A stretch of 64,000 bases of DNA from Candidatus Peregrinibacteria bacterium Gr01-1014_25 (GTDB lineage: Bacteria > Patescibacteriota > Gracilibacteria > Peribacterales > Peribacteraceae), in the NCBI GenBank assembly GCA_007376205.1, contig VMFU01000001.1:30661-94660 (forward strand), in the 5' to 3' direction. Positions 31,704-40,600 of the stretch are shown here, piece after piece. Both the position numbers and the translations under genes were made by a program. Each line of letters opens with the position of its first letter. The stretch's first letter is position 1. The notes beneath the pieces are model-generated. The model did no database searches and had not been told where the DNA came from. It saw only the letters and a list, made by a program, of their open reading frames with translations.

Positions 31704-33370
31704 ACGGTGTACGCGCCGACCCGCTCAAAGGACGTGAAGAGGTCGGCGTACGCGCGCGGAAGCGGTTTCGCGGTGACCAGAACGTCGGGCGCATAGCGCC
31801 GGAGCAGGCTGCGCACCTCGACGGGCGCGGGCGGGTGCACGTCGCGCTCCAGGCGGGCGCGGATGGTTTGGTCGGGAATGAAGTCCGCGATCGTTTTGTC
31901 GAAGGGCTTTTGGAAGAGCGTCGCGAGTTGGTGGGTCGTGCGGGCGCGAGCGAATGCCTGTCCCGGGTAGTTGCCGAAGACGGGCTGGGCGCCGATGCTC
32001 GTCGGCTGCTCGTCCTCCGGGAAGAACGCCAGTTGCACGATATACCGCTCGAAGAGTTCGCGATCCGTCGCAAAGAAAATCCGCGCGCCGGGGCCCGTAA
32101 GGACGTAGTGCGCCGTGTAGACGGGGACAAGACGGGCGAGGGTATTATAGGACGCCAGAACAACGCTTTCCGCCGGGAGGCGTTCGTCGAGCCATGCCAG
32201 TACACGCCGTTCGTCGGATGCCTGCCACGCCGGCAGCGGGCTTTCGGCGATAGCAACGGGGAGCGTGCGGAGGACGGACGCGGCAACGAGAACCGTCATG
32301 GCGACGCCAACCCATTTGCCCGCCCACAGGAGGAAAATCCCCAAACAGAGGAACAATCCGGCTACGGTGAACAGACGAACGAAACGTCCATAGTGCCCCT
32401 GGAAGTCGGCCTCGTGCCCCGTCACGACATTCGCATTCACCGCGATGACACTCGCCATGAGCAAGAAGAGAAGGAGAAGCGGCCGGCGGCCCGTGAGCAG
32501 GCGCGCGCGCCATGCGACGACGAGCGCGATCAACCACGTCCACAGCACCGCCTGCAGGGCGGGAGCGCCGGGGAGGCGACTCTGAATGACGCCGAAGTGC
32601 CGGTACGTCTCCAGGAACGCCGGATCGGCTTTGCGCGAGAGCAGGGCGATGGCATAGGGAAGGGCGAGGAGCGCGAACGGGCCGAAGACGCAGGCGGCGT
32701 CCGCAATCCAGGCGCGGATCGGTTGCCGCCGGATGAGCAACGCGTGCAGGAGGAGCAGCCCTTCGAACGCGGCAAGAACCGTCCAGTGATAGGAGTAGGT
32801 ATGGAACATCGCGCCGAGCAGGACGCCGCGCGCAAGGCGGTGCCACCGCCGCTCCCGATCGGGAAGGAAGAGCAGGCAAAGGAAAAGATTCGGGAAGAGC
32901 AACGTCAATTTCGTCGCGTCACGCACGAGATAGTGGACGCCCCAGACGTCCGCCCAGAACACCGTCGCCGCGGCGACGGCAAGCATGGGGTGGCGCAGCA
33001 ATCCCCATACCCAGAGGTAGGCGAGCAGCACGTTGAGGAATGTGGCGGCGATGTCGGTCAGGGCAATCGCCGTGCCAAGGGGCATGCCCGTGGTGATGAT
33101 GATGCCTGCCGTGATCCACTCCGCGAACCCGTTCGGCGAAATGTCCGCGCGGTGTTCTTTCAGGATGGGATTGCCGATGAGGGGGTATCCGTCGACGACT
33201 TCACGGATCCGCGCGAAGTACCGCGCCTCGTCCTCGTCTGCGCTGCTCTCCACGAGCGGGCGATCCCACGTGCCAAAGCGCGCCCGGTCGACAAGCGTGG
33301 GCGCATTCACGAGGAGCGTGATCACACAGGAGAGCAGCAAACCGATGGTAACGGGCGATTTCCAATGCAT
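31673..33370 (-). CDS. Polytopic membrane protein, GT-C-like
   Basis: A 565-residue protein with an N-terminal signal anchor, an acidic first loop (SSADEDEARYFARIREVVDGYPLIGNP), about ten further membrane helices and a soluble C-terminal domain of about 150 residues (RRVLAWLDERLPAESVVLASYN onward). This resembles the DUF2079/GT-C-like membrane proteins encoded in glycan loci. The motif DEDEARY occupies the site of catalytic acidic residues in GT-C enzymes. Function is inferred only. TATAGT is 11 nt upstream of the ATG. Confidence 0.65.
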   Translation of the reverse strand: MHWKSPVTIGLLLSCVITLLVNAPTLVDRARFGTWDRPLVESSADEDEARYFARIREVVDGYPLIGNPILKEHRADISPNGFAEWITAGIIITTGMPLGTAIALTDIAATFLNVLLAYLWVWGLLRHPMLAVAAATVFWADVWGVHYLVRDATKLTLLFPNLFLCLLFLPDRERRWHRLARGVLLGAMFHTYSYHWTVLAAFEGLLLLHALLIRRQPIRAWIADAACVFGPFALLALPYAIALLSRKADPAFLETYRHFGVIQSRLPGAPALQAVLWTWLIALVVAWRARLLTGRRPLLLLFLLMASVIAVNANVVTGHEADFQGHYGRFVRLFTVAGLFLCLGIFLLWAGKWVGVAMTVLVAASVLRTLPVAIAESPLPAWQASDERRVLAWLDERLPAESVVLASYNTLARLVPVYTAHYVLTGPGARIFFATDRELFERYIVQLAFFPEDEQPTSIGAQPVFGNYPGQAFARARTTHQLATLFQKPFDKTIADFIPDQTIRARLERDVHPPAPVEVRSLLRRYAPDVLVTAKPLPRAYADLFTSFERVGAYTVYRFVPASSP

Positions 33371-33385
33371 GGCGCATATTTACTA

Positions 33386-33403
33386 TAGGCCAGGAATGGC
33401 CTA
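33386..33403. promoter_or_regulatory. Inverted repeat between divergent genes
   Basis: TAGGCCA and TGGCCTA, perfect 7-bp arms with a GGAA centre, lie in the 48-nt gap between the membrane-protein gene and the SDR gene. It touches the -10-like hexamers of both and may be an operator. Confidence 0.4.
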
Positions 33404-33418
33404 CGTTACATGCGTTCC

Positions 33419-34558
33419 ATGACGCCGCCCCCCTCGACCATTCGCGGCAGGCATATCTTGGTGACCGGCGGCGCCGGTTACCTGGGATCCATGCTGGTAC
33501 CCGCGCTTCTGGGACAGGGCTACGAGGTGAGCGTCGTGGACCTATGCATCTTCGGCGACGACGCGCTGCAGCCGGTCGCCGATCATCCCCATCTGCACAT
33601 TTACAAGGAGGACATCCGCGAGCTCGACCGCTTTTCATCGCTCCTGCGCAACATCGACGTCGTCATCCATCTCGCAAGCATCTCCAACGATCCAACATCC
33701 GACCTGGACCCCGACCTGACCATCAGTACCAACTACCTCGCCACGACCGCCCTCGCGCGGTGGGCGCGCGCGCAGGAAGTTCAGCAGTTCATCTTCAGTT
33801 CCTCGTGCAGCGTCTACGGCGCATCCACCGGGCGCCTCCTCGACGAGCTCTCCCACACCGGACCCATCACGCTCTACGCGCTCACCAAACTCGCGAGCGA
33901 GCGCGAACTCCTTGAACTCTCCAGCAATGATTTCCGCGTGACGGTGCTCCGCTTCAGCACACTGTTCGGCCTCTCCCGCCGGATGCGCTTCGACCTCGCC
34001 ATCAACGCGATGGCAAAGAGCGGCATTGATGGCAAGAATCTCGTGGTCAACGGCGCGGGCACGCAGTACCGCCCCTTCGTTCACCTGCTCGATGCGGCGG
34101 ACGCCATTCTGGACGTGCTGCGCGCCGAGCCCTCCGTCGTGCGCGGGCAGACTTTCAACGTCGGCGGGGATCACCTCAATTTCACCATCCAGGGGCTGGC
34201 CGAGGAGGTGCAGAAGGCCTTTCCGGATATCGCTATCGATCATGCCACGGCGAACGTCGACGTCCGTTCGTACCAGGTCCGCTTCCAGAAGATCGTCGAC
34301 GCCCTCGGCTTCAAACCGCGCCGGGGCGTCCTCGACGGCGTCGAAGAGATCAAACGCGCGGCGGAGAGCGGCGTTCTGGGCTCCATGGATGACAAGCGCT
34401 ACTACAACCTCGCGGTCATGAAGGAAAGCTCCGATACGAAGAAGGAGAGCCGCTGGTCGGTCGTCTCGTCGCCGAAGGACAACACGTCTACAGCAAAATC
34501 CCCCGCACCCCGCAGGGGAAAATCCCTCATCACTATCGGACAGACGCACGATGAATAA
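33419..34558 (+). CDS. NAD-dependent epimerase/dehydratase (SDR)
   Basis: A 379-residue extended SDR: HILVTGGAGYLGSMLVPALLGQGYEV, VVIHLASISNDP, FSSSCSVYGAS and LYALTKLASE (YxxxK). It is a clear paralogue of the SDR at 63119 (shared LVTGGAGYxGSxLVP, GDxAL, HLAxISNDP). The last 45 residues (SSDTKKESRWSVVSSPKDNTSTAKSP) are low-complexity, partly from a degenerate 7-bp repeat, and lie beyond the SDR fold. It overlaps the GT2-methyltransferase gene by 8 nt. A role on dTDP-4-keto sugars is likely from context. Start could be ATG 33410 instead. Confidence 0.8.
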   Translation: MTPPPSTIRGRHILVTGGAGYLGSMLVPALLGQGYEVSVVDLCIFGDDALQPVADHPHLHIYKEDIRELDRFSSLLRNIDVVIHLASISNDPTSDLDPDLTISTNYLATTALARWARAQEVQQFIFSSSCSVYGASTGRLLDELSHTGPITLYALTKLASERELLELSSNDFRVTVLRFSTLFGLSRRMRFDLAINAMAKSGIDGKNLVVNGAGTQYRPFVHLLDAADAILDVLRAEPSVVRGQTFNVGGDHLNFTIQGLAEEVQKAFPDIAIDHATANVDVRSYQVRFQKIVDALGFKPRRGVLDGVEEIKRAAESGVLGSMDDKRYYNLAVMKESSDTKKESRWSVVSSPKDNTSTAKSPAPRRGKSLITIGQTHDE

Positions 34559-36563
34559 TCCGACGCAAACGCCGCAGGGCCCGCGCCGCCCGAAAGTCGT
34601 CGCCGTGATCATGACGTACAACTGCGCGCGTCTGCTGCGCAAGGCGTATGAGCAGCTGCCGATGGATTGCATCGACGAGGTGATCGTCACGGACGATGGA
34701 TCGAGGGATAACATCGAGCAGGAGGCCGCGAACCTGGGCCTGACGCTCAAGCGTCACACGCCGAACCGCGGCTACGGAGGCAATTTGAAAGCGGGACTGA
34801 CCCATGCGCTTGAGCGCGGCGCGGACTACATCGTGGAAATCCACGGCGACGGTCAATTCCATCCATCCGCCCTGCGCCACGCGATGCCGTTCATCCGCGA
34901 AGGGCGCGAATTCATTATCGGCTCCCGCTTCATCCATCCGCGGCGGGCGCTGGAACTGAAAATGCCGTTGATCCGCTTCCTCGCGAATCGTGGATTGAGC
35001 TTCATCGACCGCATCGTCCTGGGGCTGCCCTTTACCGAATTCCACACGGGGTTCCGCATCTACAGCCGCGAATTTTTGAACGCCGTCCCATGGCGGGACA
35101 ACTCGAACGACTACCTGTTCAGCTTCCAGATCATCGCCCAGGCCGCGTACGCGCGGGCGAGAGTCGCCGAAGTTCCCGTGGAAGCCGACTACCGCGGCGA
35201 CCATACGTCGCACAGCATCAAAGGAGCGTCCATCTACGCCTTCCAGACGTTCCGCGTTCTCGCGGACTACATCCTGGCGCGCCTCGGCATCAGCTTCACG
35301 CCCGTCTTTCCGGCGCGGGACAGGATGGCGGCGCGTGCGGTAACCGAATGTCAGGGGTGCGGCAACCGCAGCCTGAAGGCCATGTTCGACCTGGGCGTCG
35401 TGCCTTCGGTGAACACGTATTTCACGAAAGAGGAACTGCATCGCGAATATCCGTACCTGCTGGACGTGCACTGGTGCACGCACTGCACGCTGGTACAGCT
35501 GGGCACGATCGTCCCGCCTGGCGAACTGTTCAGCCATTACCAGCATCTTTCGTCCGCGTCACAATCGAACATCCGCCACTTGGAAGAACTAGCGGCGACA
35601 CTCAAACAGAAACTATCGATCGGCGCGTCGACGCGCGTCATGGACGTCGGCTCTAACGACGGCACGCTGCTCTCGAAATTCCTGGACCGGACCCCGCATG
35701 TCCTCGGCGTCGATCCCGCGGAGAACCTGGTGACCTACGCGAAGGAGCGCGGCGTGGAGCAGATCGCAGCGTTTTTGAATCCGGAAACAGCCAAAACCAT
35801 CGTCGCCTCGCACGGCAGACGTGACCTGATCATGGCCCTCAACGTCGTCGCTCACACCCCCGACGTCCGCAACCTGCTCCGGGCCGTGAACACCGTTCTC
35901 GCGGAGAAGGGCACGTTCGTCATGGAAGCCGTTCACGTGTTCGCCACGATCTTGAAGGGGGAGTTCGACACGGTCTATCACGAGCACGTCTACTGCTTCT
36001 CGCTGACGGCCCTCGTTCCCCTTCTTGCCCAAGCGGGCCTCACCGTCGTCGACGTCGAGGAGATTCCCACGCAAGGAGGCTCCCTGCGCGTCTATGCACG
36101 CCACACCTCCGAGCAGCCGGGGATTGCGGATGTCGTCCATCGCCTGCTCGAGCGCGAGGAGAAGGAGGGCGTGCGCGACCCGGAAACGTACGCGCGCGTC
36201 GGCCGACAGGTGGAGGCATTCAAGCGGGATTTTCGCCAGAGCCTACAGGTTCTGCGAGCCAAGCATGGCCGGATCGTCGCGCTCGGCGCGCCGGCGAGGG
36301 GCGTGGTCATCATGAACGCGTGCGGCATTTCGACGGACATCGTGGACGCCGTCGTCGACGACACACCGCTGAAGCAGGGGCGGTTGATGCCCGGCGTGCA
36401 CATCCCCGTGATTTCCTGGAAGGAATTGGCGGCAAACCCCGCATCGGGCTACGTCCTGCTGTCCTGGAATTACGAGGAAGAAATGCTGTCAAAACTGCGG
36501 GGCTGCGTGCGTGAGGCGGACGTCGTCATTCCGTTCCCGACGTTGCGCACGGTGCGCCTATGA
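34551..36563 (+). CDS. Fusion: GT2 glycosyltransferase + sugar C-methyltransferase
   Basis: A 670-residue two-domain protein. Residues 14-240 are GT2 (KVVAVIMTYNCARLLRKAYEQLP, VIVTDDGSRDN, IHGDGQFHP, TEFHTGFRIYSREFL). From about residue 265 it is a TylC3-type NDP-sugar C-methyltransferase: a zinc site CQGCGN and CTHCTLVQL, SAM motif VMDVGSNDGTLLSKF, the YHEHVYCFSLTAL and QGGSLRVYA motifs, and the C-terminal domain with GAPARGVVIMNACGI. These methyltransferases act on dTDP-4-keto-deoxy sugars, available here from RmlA/RmlB. Fusing the maker of a branched sugar to a transferase suggests channelling. Continuous frame, no sign of error. Confidence 0.88.
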   Translation: MNNPTQTPQGPRRPKVVAVIMTYNCARLLRKAYEQLPMDCIDEVIVTDDGSRDNIEQEAANLGLTLKRHTPNRGYGGNLKAGLTHALERGADYIVEIHGDGQFHPSALRHAMPFIREGREFIIGSRFIHPRRALELKMPLIRFLANRGLSFIDRIVLGLPFTEFHTGFRIYSREFLNAVPWRDNSNDYLFSFQIIAQAAYARARVAEVPVEADYRGDHTSHSIKGASIYAFQTFRVLADYILARLGISFTPVFPARDRMAARAVTECQGCGNRSLKAMFDLGVVPSVNTYFTKEELHREYPYLLDVHWCTHCTLVQLGTIVPPGELFSHYQHLSSASQSNIRHLEELAATLKQKLSIGASTRVMDVGSNDGTLLSKFLDRTPHVLGVDPAENLVTYAKERGVEQIAAFLNPETAKTIVASHGRRDLIMALNVVAHTPDVRNLLRAVNTVLAEKGTFVMEAVHVFATILKGEFDTVYHEHVYCFSLTALVPLLAQAGLTVVDVEEIPTQGGSLRVYARHTSEQPGIADVVHRLLEREEKEGVRDPETYARVGRQVEAFKRDFRQSLQVLRAKHGRIVALGAPARGVVIMNACGISTDIVDAVVDDTPLKQGRLMPGVHIPVISWKELAANPASGYVLLSWNYEEEMLSKLRGCVREADVVIPFPTLRTVRL

Positions 36564-36564
36564 G

Positions 36565-36570
36565 TACGCT
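36565..36570 (+). promoter_or_regulatory. -10-like TACGCT for the RmlD-like gene
   Basis: TACGCT followed by 6 nt and the ATG at 36577. It lies just after the stop of the fusion gene. Confidence 0.4.
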
Positions 36571-36576
36571 GCGGGC

Positions 36577-37404
36577 ATGACTCCCATCGACCGCAATCGC
36601 GTTTTGATCACCGGGGGCAACGGCATGATCGGCCGCGCGATCGACGCCGGCATGAAACCTCCCCGCAGCGAGCTCGATGTTTGCGATCGTGACGCCGTTG
36701 CGTCGTGGATGGAGCGCAACCGCCCCAGCGCCATCATCCATCTGGCGAGCATGGATTTGCATCGCTCGGAAAGCGACCCGCGCGCGGCCATGGAAACCAA
36801 TGTCGTGGGAACGTACAACGTCGGGTTGGCAGCGCGCGATGCGGGCATCCCGCTGGTCTTCTTCTCCAGCGGCGCCGTCTTCGGCGGCGAGCGCGGCACG
36901 GTCCACGACGAGGAAAGCGCGCCACGTCCGGTCAACGTCTACGGGAACACGAAATGGCTGGCCGAGACGATGCTCCAGGCGCTCCGCGGCGAAATGCTGA
37001 TCATCCGCACGGGCTGGGTGTTCGGCGGCAGCCAGGCACATCATAGGAAATTCGTCGACATCGTGATCGAGAAAGCCCGCTCGGGCGAACCGATCACCGC
37101 CGCTTGCGACCGCTGGGGATCGCCGACCTTCGTGCGTGACGTCGTCGCCGAAATGTGGCGGCTCCTCGACGGCGGGCAGCGCGGCATCGTCCACGTCGTC
37201 AACGAGGGCCAGGCGACCGCCTGCGACATCGCACGGGAGATCATCGCGCAGCTCCACAGCGGCAGCGCGCTTCATGAAGTGACGCAGGAGGAGCTCGCGC
37301 CCGGCGGGACACCACGCGCCGTTTCGGAGATCCTCGTTTCAAAACATGTCCACCTGCGCCCATGGCAGGAGGCCCTGCGCGAGTACGTCGCTTCGCGTCC
37401 TTGA
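36577..37404 (+). CDS. RmlD-like SDR (dTDP-4-keto sugar reductase)
   Basis: A 275-residue SDR of the RmlD/MAT2B type: RVLITGGNGMIGRAIDAG, AIIHLASMDLHRSESDPRAAMETNVVGTYNVGLAA, FFSSGAVFGGERG, the catalytic VYGNTKWLAE and ILIIRTGWVFGG-like LIIRTGWVFGG. RmlD reduces the 4-keto group of dTDP-sugars; here it may finish a C-methylated dTDP-deoxysugar made by the preceding fusion. Start set at MTPIDRNRV, 6 nt after TACGCT; the longer track ORF overlaps the fusion gene in another frame. Confidence 0.8.
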   Translation: MTPIDRNRVLITGGNGMIGRAIDAGMKPPRSELDVCDRDAVASWMERNRPSAIIHLASMDLHRSESDPRAAMETNVVGTYNVGLAARDAGIPLVFFSSGAVFGGERGTVHDEESAPRPVNVYGNTKWLAETMLQALRGEMLIIRTGWVFGGSQAHHRKFVDIVIEKARSGEPITAACDRWGSPTFVRDVVAEMWRLLDGGQRGIVHVVNEGQATACDIAREIIAQLHSGSALHEVTQEELAPGGTPRAVSEILVSKHVHLRPWQEALREYVASRP

Positions 37405-37419
37405 CCCGCTCTCCTTCCC

Positions 37420-37425
37420 TATACT
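37420..37425 (+). promoter_or_regulatory. -10-like TATACT for the methyltransferase-GT2 fusion
   Basis: TATACT followed by GACCGC and the ATG at 37432 (6 nt). No Shine-Dalgarno. Confidence 0.55.
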
Positions 37426-37431
37426 GACCGC

Positions 37432-38829
37432 ATGCCTGATGTTTCGGCATCCTCACACCGCGCGTTCTTCGACGCCATTGCGGCGCGGCGCGAACGGGAC
37501 GTCCGGCGCCACCGGACGTACTACGCGGATCGGGCGCGTTGGCTGCGCGCGATCCTTCCTGCGGACGCTTCCCTTCTCGAAATCGGCTGCGGCATCGGCG
37601 CGACGCTGAAGGAACTCCCTCACGTCAGAAAAGTCGGCATAGATCTTTCTCCGGCGATGATCGACATCGCCCGCGGTCGGGATCATTCTTCGCAATATGT
37701 CGTCGACGACGCCACCGCGCTCCGGCATCGGGGGACGTACGATGCCATCCTGCTCCTCGACGCGATCAACTACCTCGCGGATGTGCAGCACGCCCTCGGT
37801 GGTATGCGGGGCCTCTGCCACGAGCGCACGCGCGTCGTGATCACGTTCTACAACTTCCTGTGGCAGCCGCTCTTCCTCGTCGGTGAATGGCTCGGATGGA
37901 AAACTCGCTTCCCCGAACAGAACTGGCTGCGACGCTCGGACATCGCCAATCTCCTGACGCTCGCCGGCTTCGACGTGGTGACGGGTGGCGGGCGCGTTCT
38001 TTGCCCCATCGGCATCCCGCTTTTCGAACCGCTATGCAACCGCGTGTTCGCCAGCTTTCCGGTCTTCCGTTCGCTGTGCTTGAGCCAGTACATCATCGCG
38101 CGGCCCAGGCCCCGTCAGCGGCATGACTACACCGTCACGATCCTCTCGGCTGTGCGCAACGAGCGGGGCAACATCGCGCCGATTGTTGAAGCAATGCCGC
38201 AGATCGGCACGCGGACGGAGCTTCTCTTCGCCGAGGGGCATTCGACGGACGGAACATGGGAAGAGATCGAACGGGTTTCGCGCGAACACAGGGGGCCCGT
38301 GACCGTCCGGAGCATCAAGCAACCGGGGCGCGGCAAGGGCGATGCCCTGCACGCCGCAATCGCGGCGTCCACGGGAGAGCTGCTCATCGTCTACGACGGC
38401 GACTTCACCGTGCATCCGTCGGAACTGACGAAACTCTATGACGCCATCGCCGACGGCCATGCCGAATTCGTGAACGGCTCGCGGCTGGTGTACCCGATGC
38501 GCGAGGGAGCGATGCGTATGCTCAACCTGATCGGCAACAAACTCTTCAGCGCGCTCTTCAGCTGGTTGTTCGGTCAAAGTCTGGCCGATACCCTCTCGCC
38601 CGTGAAGGCGTTTCTGCGGAGGGACTACGCCGGCATGACGACGCGGATGGATCCGTTCGGCGATTTCGACCTGTTCCTCGGAGCGGCGAAGCAGCAGCTG
38701 ACGATGCGTGAGGTGCCCGTGCATTACCTTGAGCGCACGTACGGCATGACGAAGCTCTCCCCCTTCGGCCACGGCTGGTTGCTGCTCAAGATGTGGTGGC
38801 GGGGAACGAAGGAGCTGCGGTGGCTGTAG
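37432..38829 (+). CDS. Fusion: SAM methyltransferase + GT2 glycosyltransferase
   Basis: A 465-residue protein with the reverse order to the fusion at 34551. Residues 35-180 are a class I SAM methyltransferase (SLLEIGCGIGATLKEL, VGIDLSPAMIDIARG, AILLLDAINYLAD). From about residue 235 it is GT2 (TVTILSAVRNERGNIAPIVEAMP, LLFAEGHSTDGT, VYDGDFTVHPSELTKL, LADTLSPVKAFLRRDY). The GT2 half resembles polyprenyl-phosphate sugar synthases with an xDGDxxxHP metal motif. Methyl acceptor and sugar are unknown. It has its own TATACT 6 nt upstream. Confidence 0.87.
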   Translation: MPDVSASSHRAFFDAIAARRERDVRRHRTYYADRARWLRAILPADASLLEIGCGIGATLKELPHVRKVGIDLSPAMIDIARGRDHSSQYVVDDATALRHRGTYDAILLLDAINYLADVQHALGGMRGLCHERTRVVITFYNFLWQPLFLVGEWLGWKTRFPEQNWLRRSDIANLLTLAGFDVVTGGGRVLCPIGIPLFEPLCNRVFASFPVFRSLCLSQYIIARPRPRQRHDYTVTILSAVRNERGNIAPIVEAMPQIGTRTELLFAEGHSTDGTWEEIERVSREHRGPVTVRSIKQPGRGKGDALHAAIAASTGELLIVYDGDFTVHPSELTKLYDAIADGHAEFVNGSRLVYPMREGAMRMLNLIGNKLFSALFSWLFGQSLADTLSPVKAFLRRDYAGMTTRMDPFGDFDLFLGAAKQQLTMREVPVHYLERTYGMTKLSPFGHGWLLLKMWWRGTKELRWL

Positions 38830-38831
38830 GC

Positions 38832-38837
38832 TACACT
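38832..38837 (+). promoter_or_regulatory. -10-like TACACT for the membrane protein at 38844
   Basis: TACACT followed by CCTGCC and ATG (6 nt), only 3 nt after the preceding stop. Confidence 0.5.
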
Positions 38838-38843
38838 CCTGCC

Positions 38844-40451
38844 ATGACGAACCGGGTGCTTCGACTGTGGCTTGCAATCCTCTACGGCGGCGGCGTGCTC
38901 ACGCACCTCATCCAGCCGCTGCGCGGCATGCTCGATCCGGCGTACCGGGGGCTGATTCCCTATAACGGCCCCGAGGAGGCGATGTACCTCCTGCGCACGC
39001 AGGAGGCGCTGCTCCATCCATGGAACGGCATCGTCAGCAACGGCGTCTGGTCGGGCATCGGCGCTCCGCCCGGCATGCAGATGGCCGGTGGCGAACATCT
39101 CATCGGGTTGTTTCTGGGATGGACGGGTATCGCCGCACCCTACGTCGTTCTCGCATTGACCGCCCTCATCGCCCCCCTCATCCTCGTGCTCACGTCGCTG
39201 CTCGCGCGCCGTTGGGGGCTGCCGCCCGTCTGGGCATTGGCGAGCGGAGTGCTTGTTTTCTGGCTTGTCGCCTTCGGCCATCGGTTCTTCCACCCGGGGT
39301 TCAGCCTGCCGCTCGTCCTCGCGGCGCTCATCGCGCTCTCTACCTGGTGGGATCGCCCAGGCCGACACAGTTCCGTCCTCGCCGGAGCGCTCCTCGGCGC
39401 GGGCGTGCATCTCTATTTCTGGAGTTGGACGTTCCTGTGGGTGACTGCGGGCCTGCTCGCGCTCGCATGCATCGCCGATCGGCGATTGCCGCAACGCCCG
39501 GGGCTGCTGCGATCGCTCCCCCTCCTCGGCGGCGTGACGGTGCTGGTCGCTCTTCCCGCCATCGCGCAGATGGTTGAAGCGCGTGCGCATCCCGCATACA
39601 CCGAAACGGCGGTCCGCGTCGGACTCGTCGCTTCCCGTGGGCTGGAATCCCCGGTGCGTTCGCTCCTCACCGCGCTCTTCGCGCTCGCCCTCCTCTGGAG
39701 CATGCGCCACGCATGGCGCCGGTATGGAGTGCTGCTTGCCTCGAGTGTCGCGCTCGCCATCGTCTACAGCCAACAGCTCATCCACGGCCTTGTCATCTCC
39801 TTTTCCTCACACTACTACCAGTACGTCTGCGTTATCGCACTGCTCGGCGCGTTCGTCGCGCTGCGCGTACGGCCACGGGCGGTTTCGACGTGGGTCGCCG
39901 TCGGCATTGCGGGACTCTTCATCGCCGGCGGCGTGCATGATTACGGGAAGCGCATCGATCACTTCATGCGGCCCGAAACATCGCACCAACATCTCGCAAG
40001 CGCGCTCGACGCGTTGCGTGACGGCACGGTCGACACCGTTCTGGCCGATCGGTGGACGGCCGATCTTGTCGCTTCGTACACGGAGGATGACGTCGTCTTC
40101 ACCGAGTACACCGAACTCCTGCTCATTGCCGATGACGACTACCGCCAGCGGTACTGCCTGTCGGAAATGTACGCGCCTCGGCCGCTGCCGGTCGACGACC
40201 TCGTGGTGTTTGCCGAAGCGCGCCTGCGGGTCGTGCGTGGCCAGGAAGCACAGGAGGAATACGATGCAAGCGTCGCCGCTGTGCGCGACGTGTGTGAGCG
40301 CATCCGTCGCGATCCCAAGGACGCCCTGCAACGCGTCGGCGTCACGAAGCTGCTCTGGGATGAAAAGCGCAGGCCAGCGTGGAAACCGGATGGCAACGTG
40401 TTTGTAAAAGTCAGCCAAGGCGATGGATGGAGTTTGTGGGGGATCCGCTGA
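38844..40451 (+). CDS. Polytopic membrane protein, GT-C-like
   Basis: A 535-residue protein with about ten membrane helices and a soluble tail of about 130 residues. An outer loop near the N-terminus (MLDPAYRGLIPYNGPEEAMYLLRTQEALLHPWNG) has the acidic PEEAMY placement seen in GT-C proteins of this window (compare DEDEARY and RTDEAKY). The tail EDDVVFTEYTELLLIADDDYRQRYCLSEMY is unusually acidic. It probably acts with a polyprenyl-phosphate sugar synthase such as the preceding fusion. Start is 6 nt after TACACT; the track start at 38793 overlaps the preceding gene. Confidence 0.65.
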   Translation: MTNRVLRLWLAILYGGGVLTHLIQPLRGMLDPAYRGLIPYNGPEEAMYLLRTQEALLHPWNGIVSNGVWSGIGAPPGMQMAGGEHLIGLFLGWTGIAAPYVVLALTALIAPLILVLTSLLARRWGLPPVWALASGVLVFWLVAFGHRFFHPGFSLPLVLAALIALSTWWDRPGRHSSVLAGALLGAGVHLYFWSWTFLWVTAGLLALACIADRRLPQRPGLLRSLPLLGGVTVLVALPAIAQMVEARAHPAYTETAVRVGLVASRGLESPVRSLLTALFALALLWSMRHAWRRYGVLLASSVALAIVYSQQLIHGLVISFSSHYYQYVCVIALLGAFVALRVRPRAVSTWVAVGIAGLFIAGGVHDYGKRIDHFMRPETSHQHLASALDALRDGTVDTVLADRWTADLVASYTEDDVVFTEYTELLLIADDDYRQRYCLSEMYAPRPLPVDDLVVFAEARLRVVRGQEAQEEYDASVAAVRDVCERIRRDPKDALQRVGVTKLLWDEKRRPAWKPDGNVFVKVSQGDGWSLWGIR

Positions 40452-40456
40452 CAGCC

Positions 40457-40485
40457 ACTTTCTTTTGCGGCGTCCAAAAGAAAGT
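40457..40485. repeat. Short palindromic element (ACTTTCTTTTG inverted repeat)
   Basis: 11-bp perfect arms ACTTTCTTTTG / CAAAAGAAAGT with a 7-nt loop, followed by AGCCAAAGAAAATGA. One frame translates as FLLRRPKESSQRK, which I recall as a recurring translation of a small palindromic element in many bacterial genomes; not verified here. It lies between convergent genes, downstream of a truncated-looking FkbM gene. Confidence 0.6.
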
Positions 40486-40542
40486 AGCCAAAGAAAATGA
40501 CGCCGCCGCCAATTCCTCCTCCACACCGCGCCGTGTCTCGTC

Positions 40543-40571
40543 GCCGGACGGTCCAAGGCTTCCCGTCCGGC
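40543..40571. other. Hairpin downstream of the FkbM gene
   Basis: GCCGGACGG and CCGTCCGGC form a 9-bp perfect stem with an 11-nt loop, 30 nt past the FkbM stop. No T-run follows, so it is not a standard terminator. The rest of 40486-40600 holds no recognisable gene. Confidence 0.5.
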
Positions 40572-40600
40572 TCCTCGACGGATGAAGCGGCGCTACCCCT

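Noticed and set aside
31493-33388. 631-codon plus-strand ORF
   Set aside because: Antisense to the 565-residue membrane protein; charged low-complexity translation without domains.
40457-40485. ACTTTCTTTTG inverted repeat as a simple terminator
   Set aside because: No T-run follows on either strand and the sequence resembles an interspersed palindromic element, so it was listed as a repeat.
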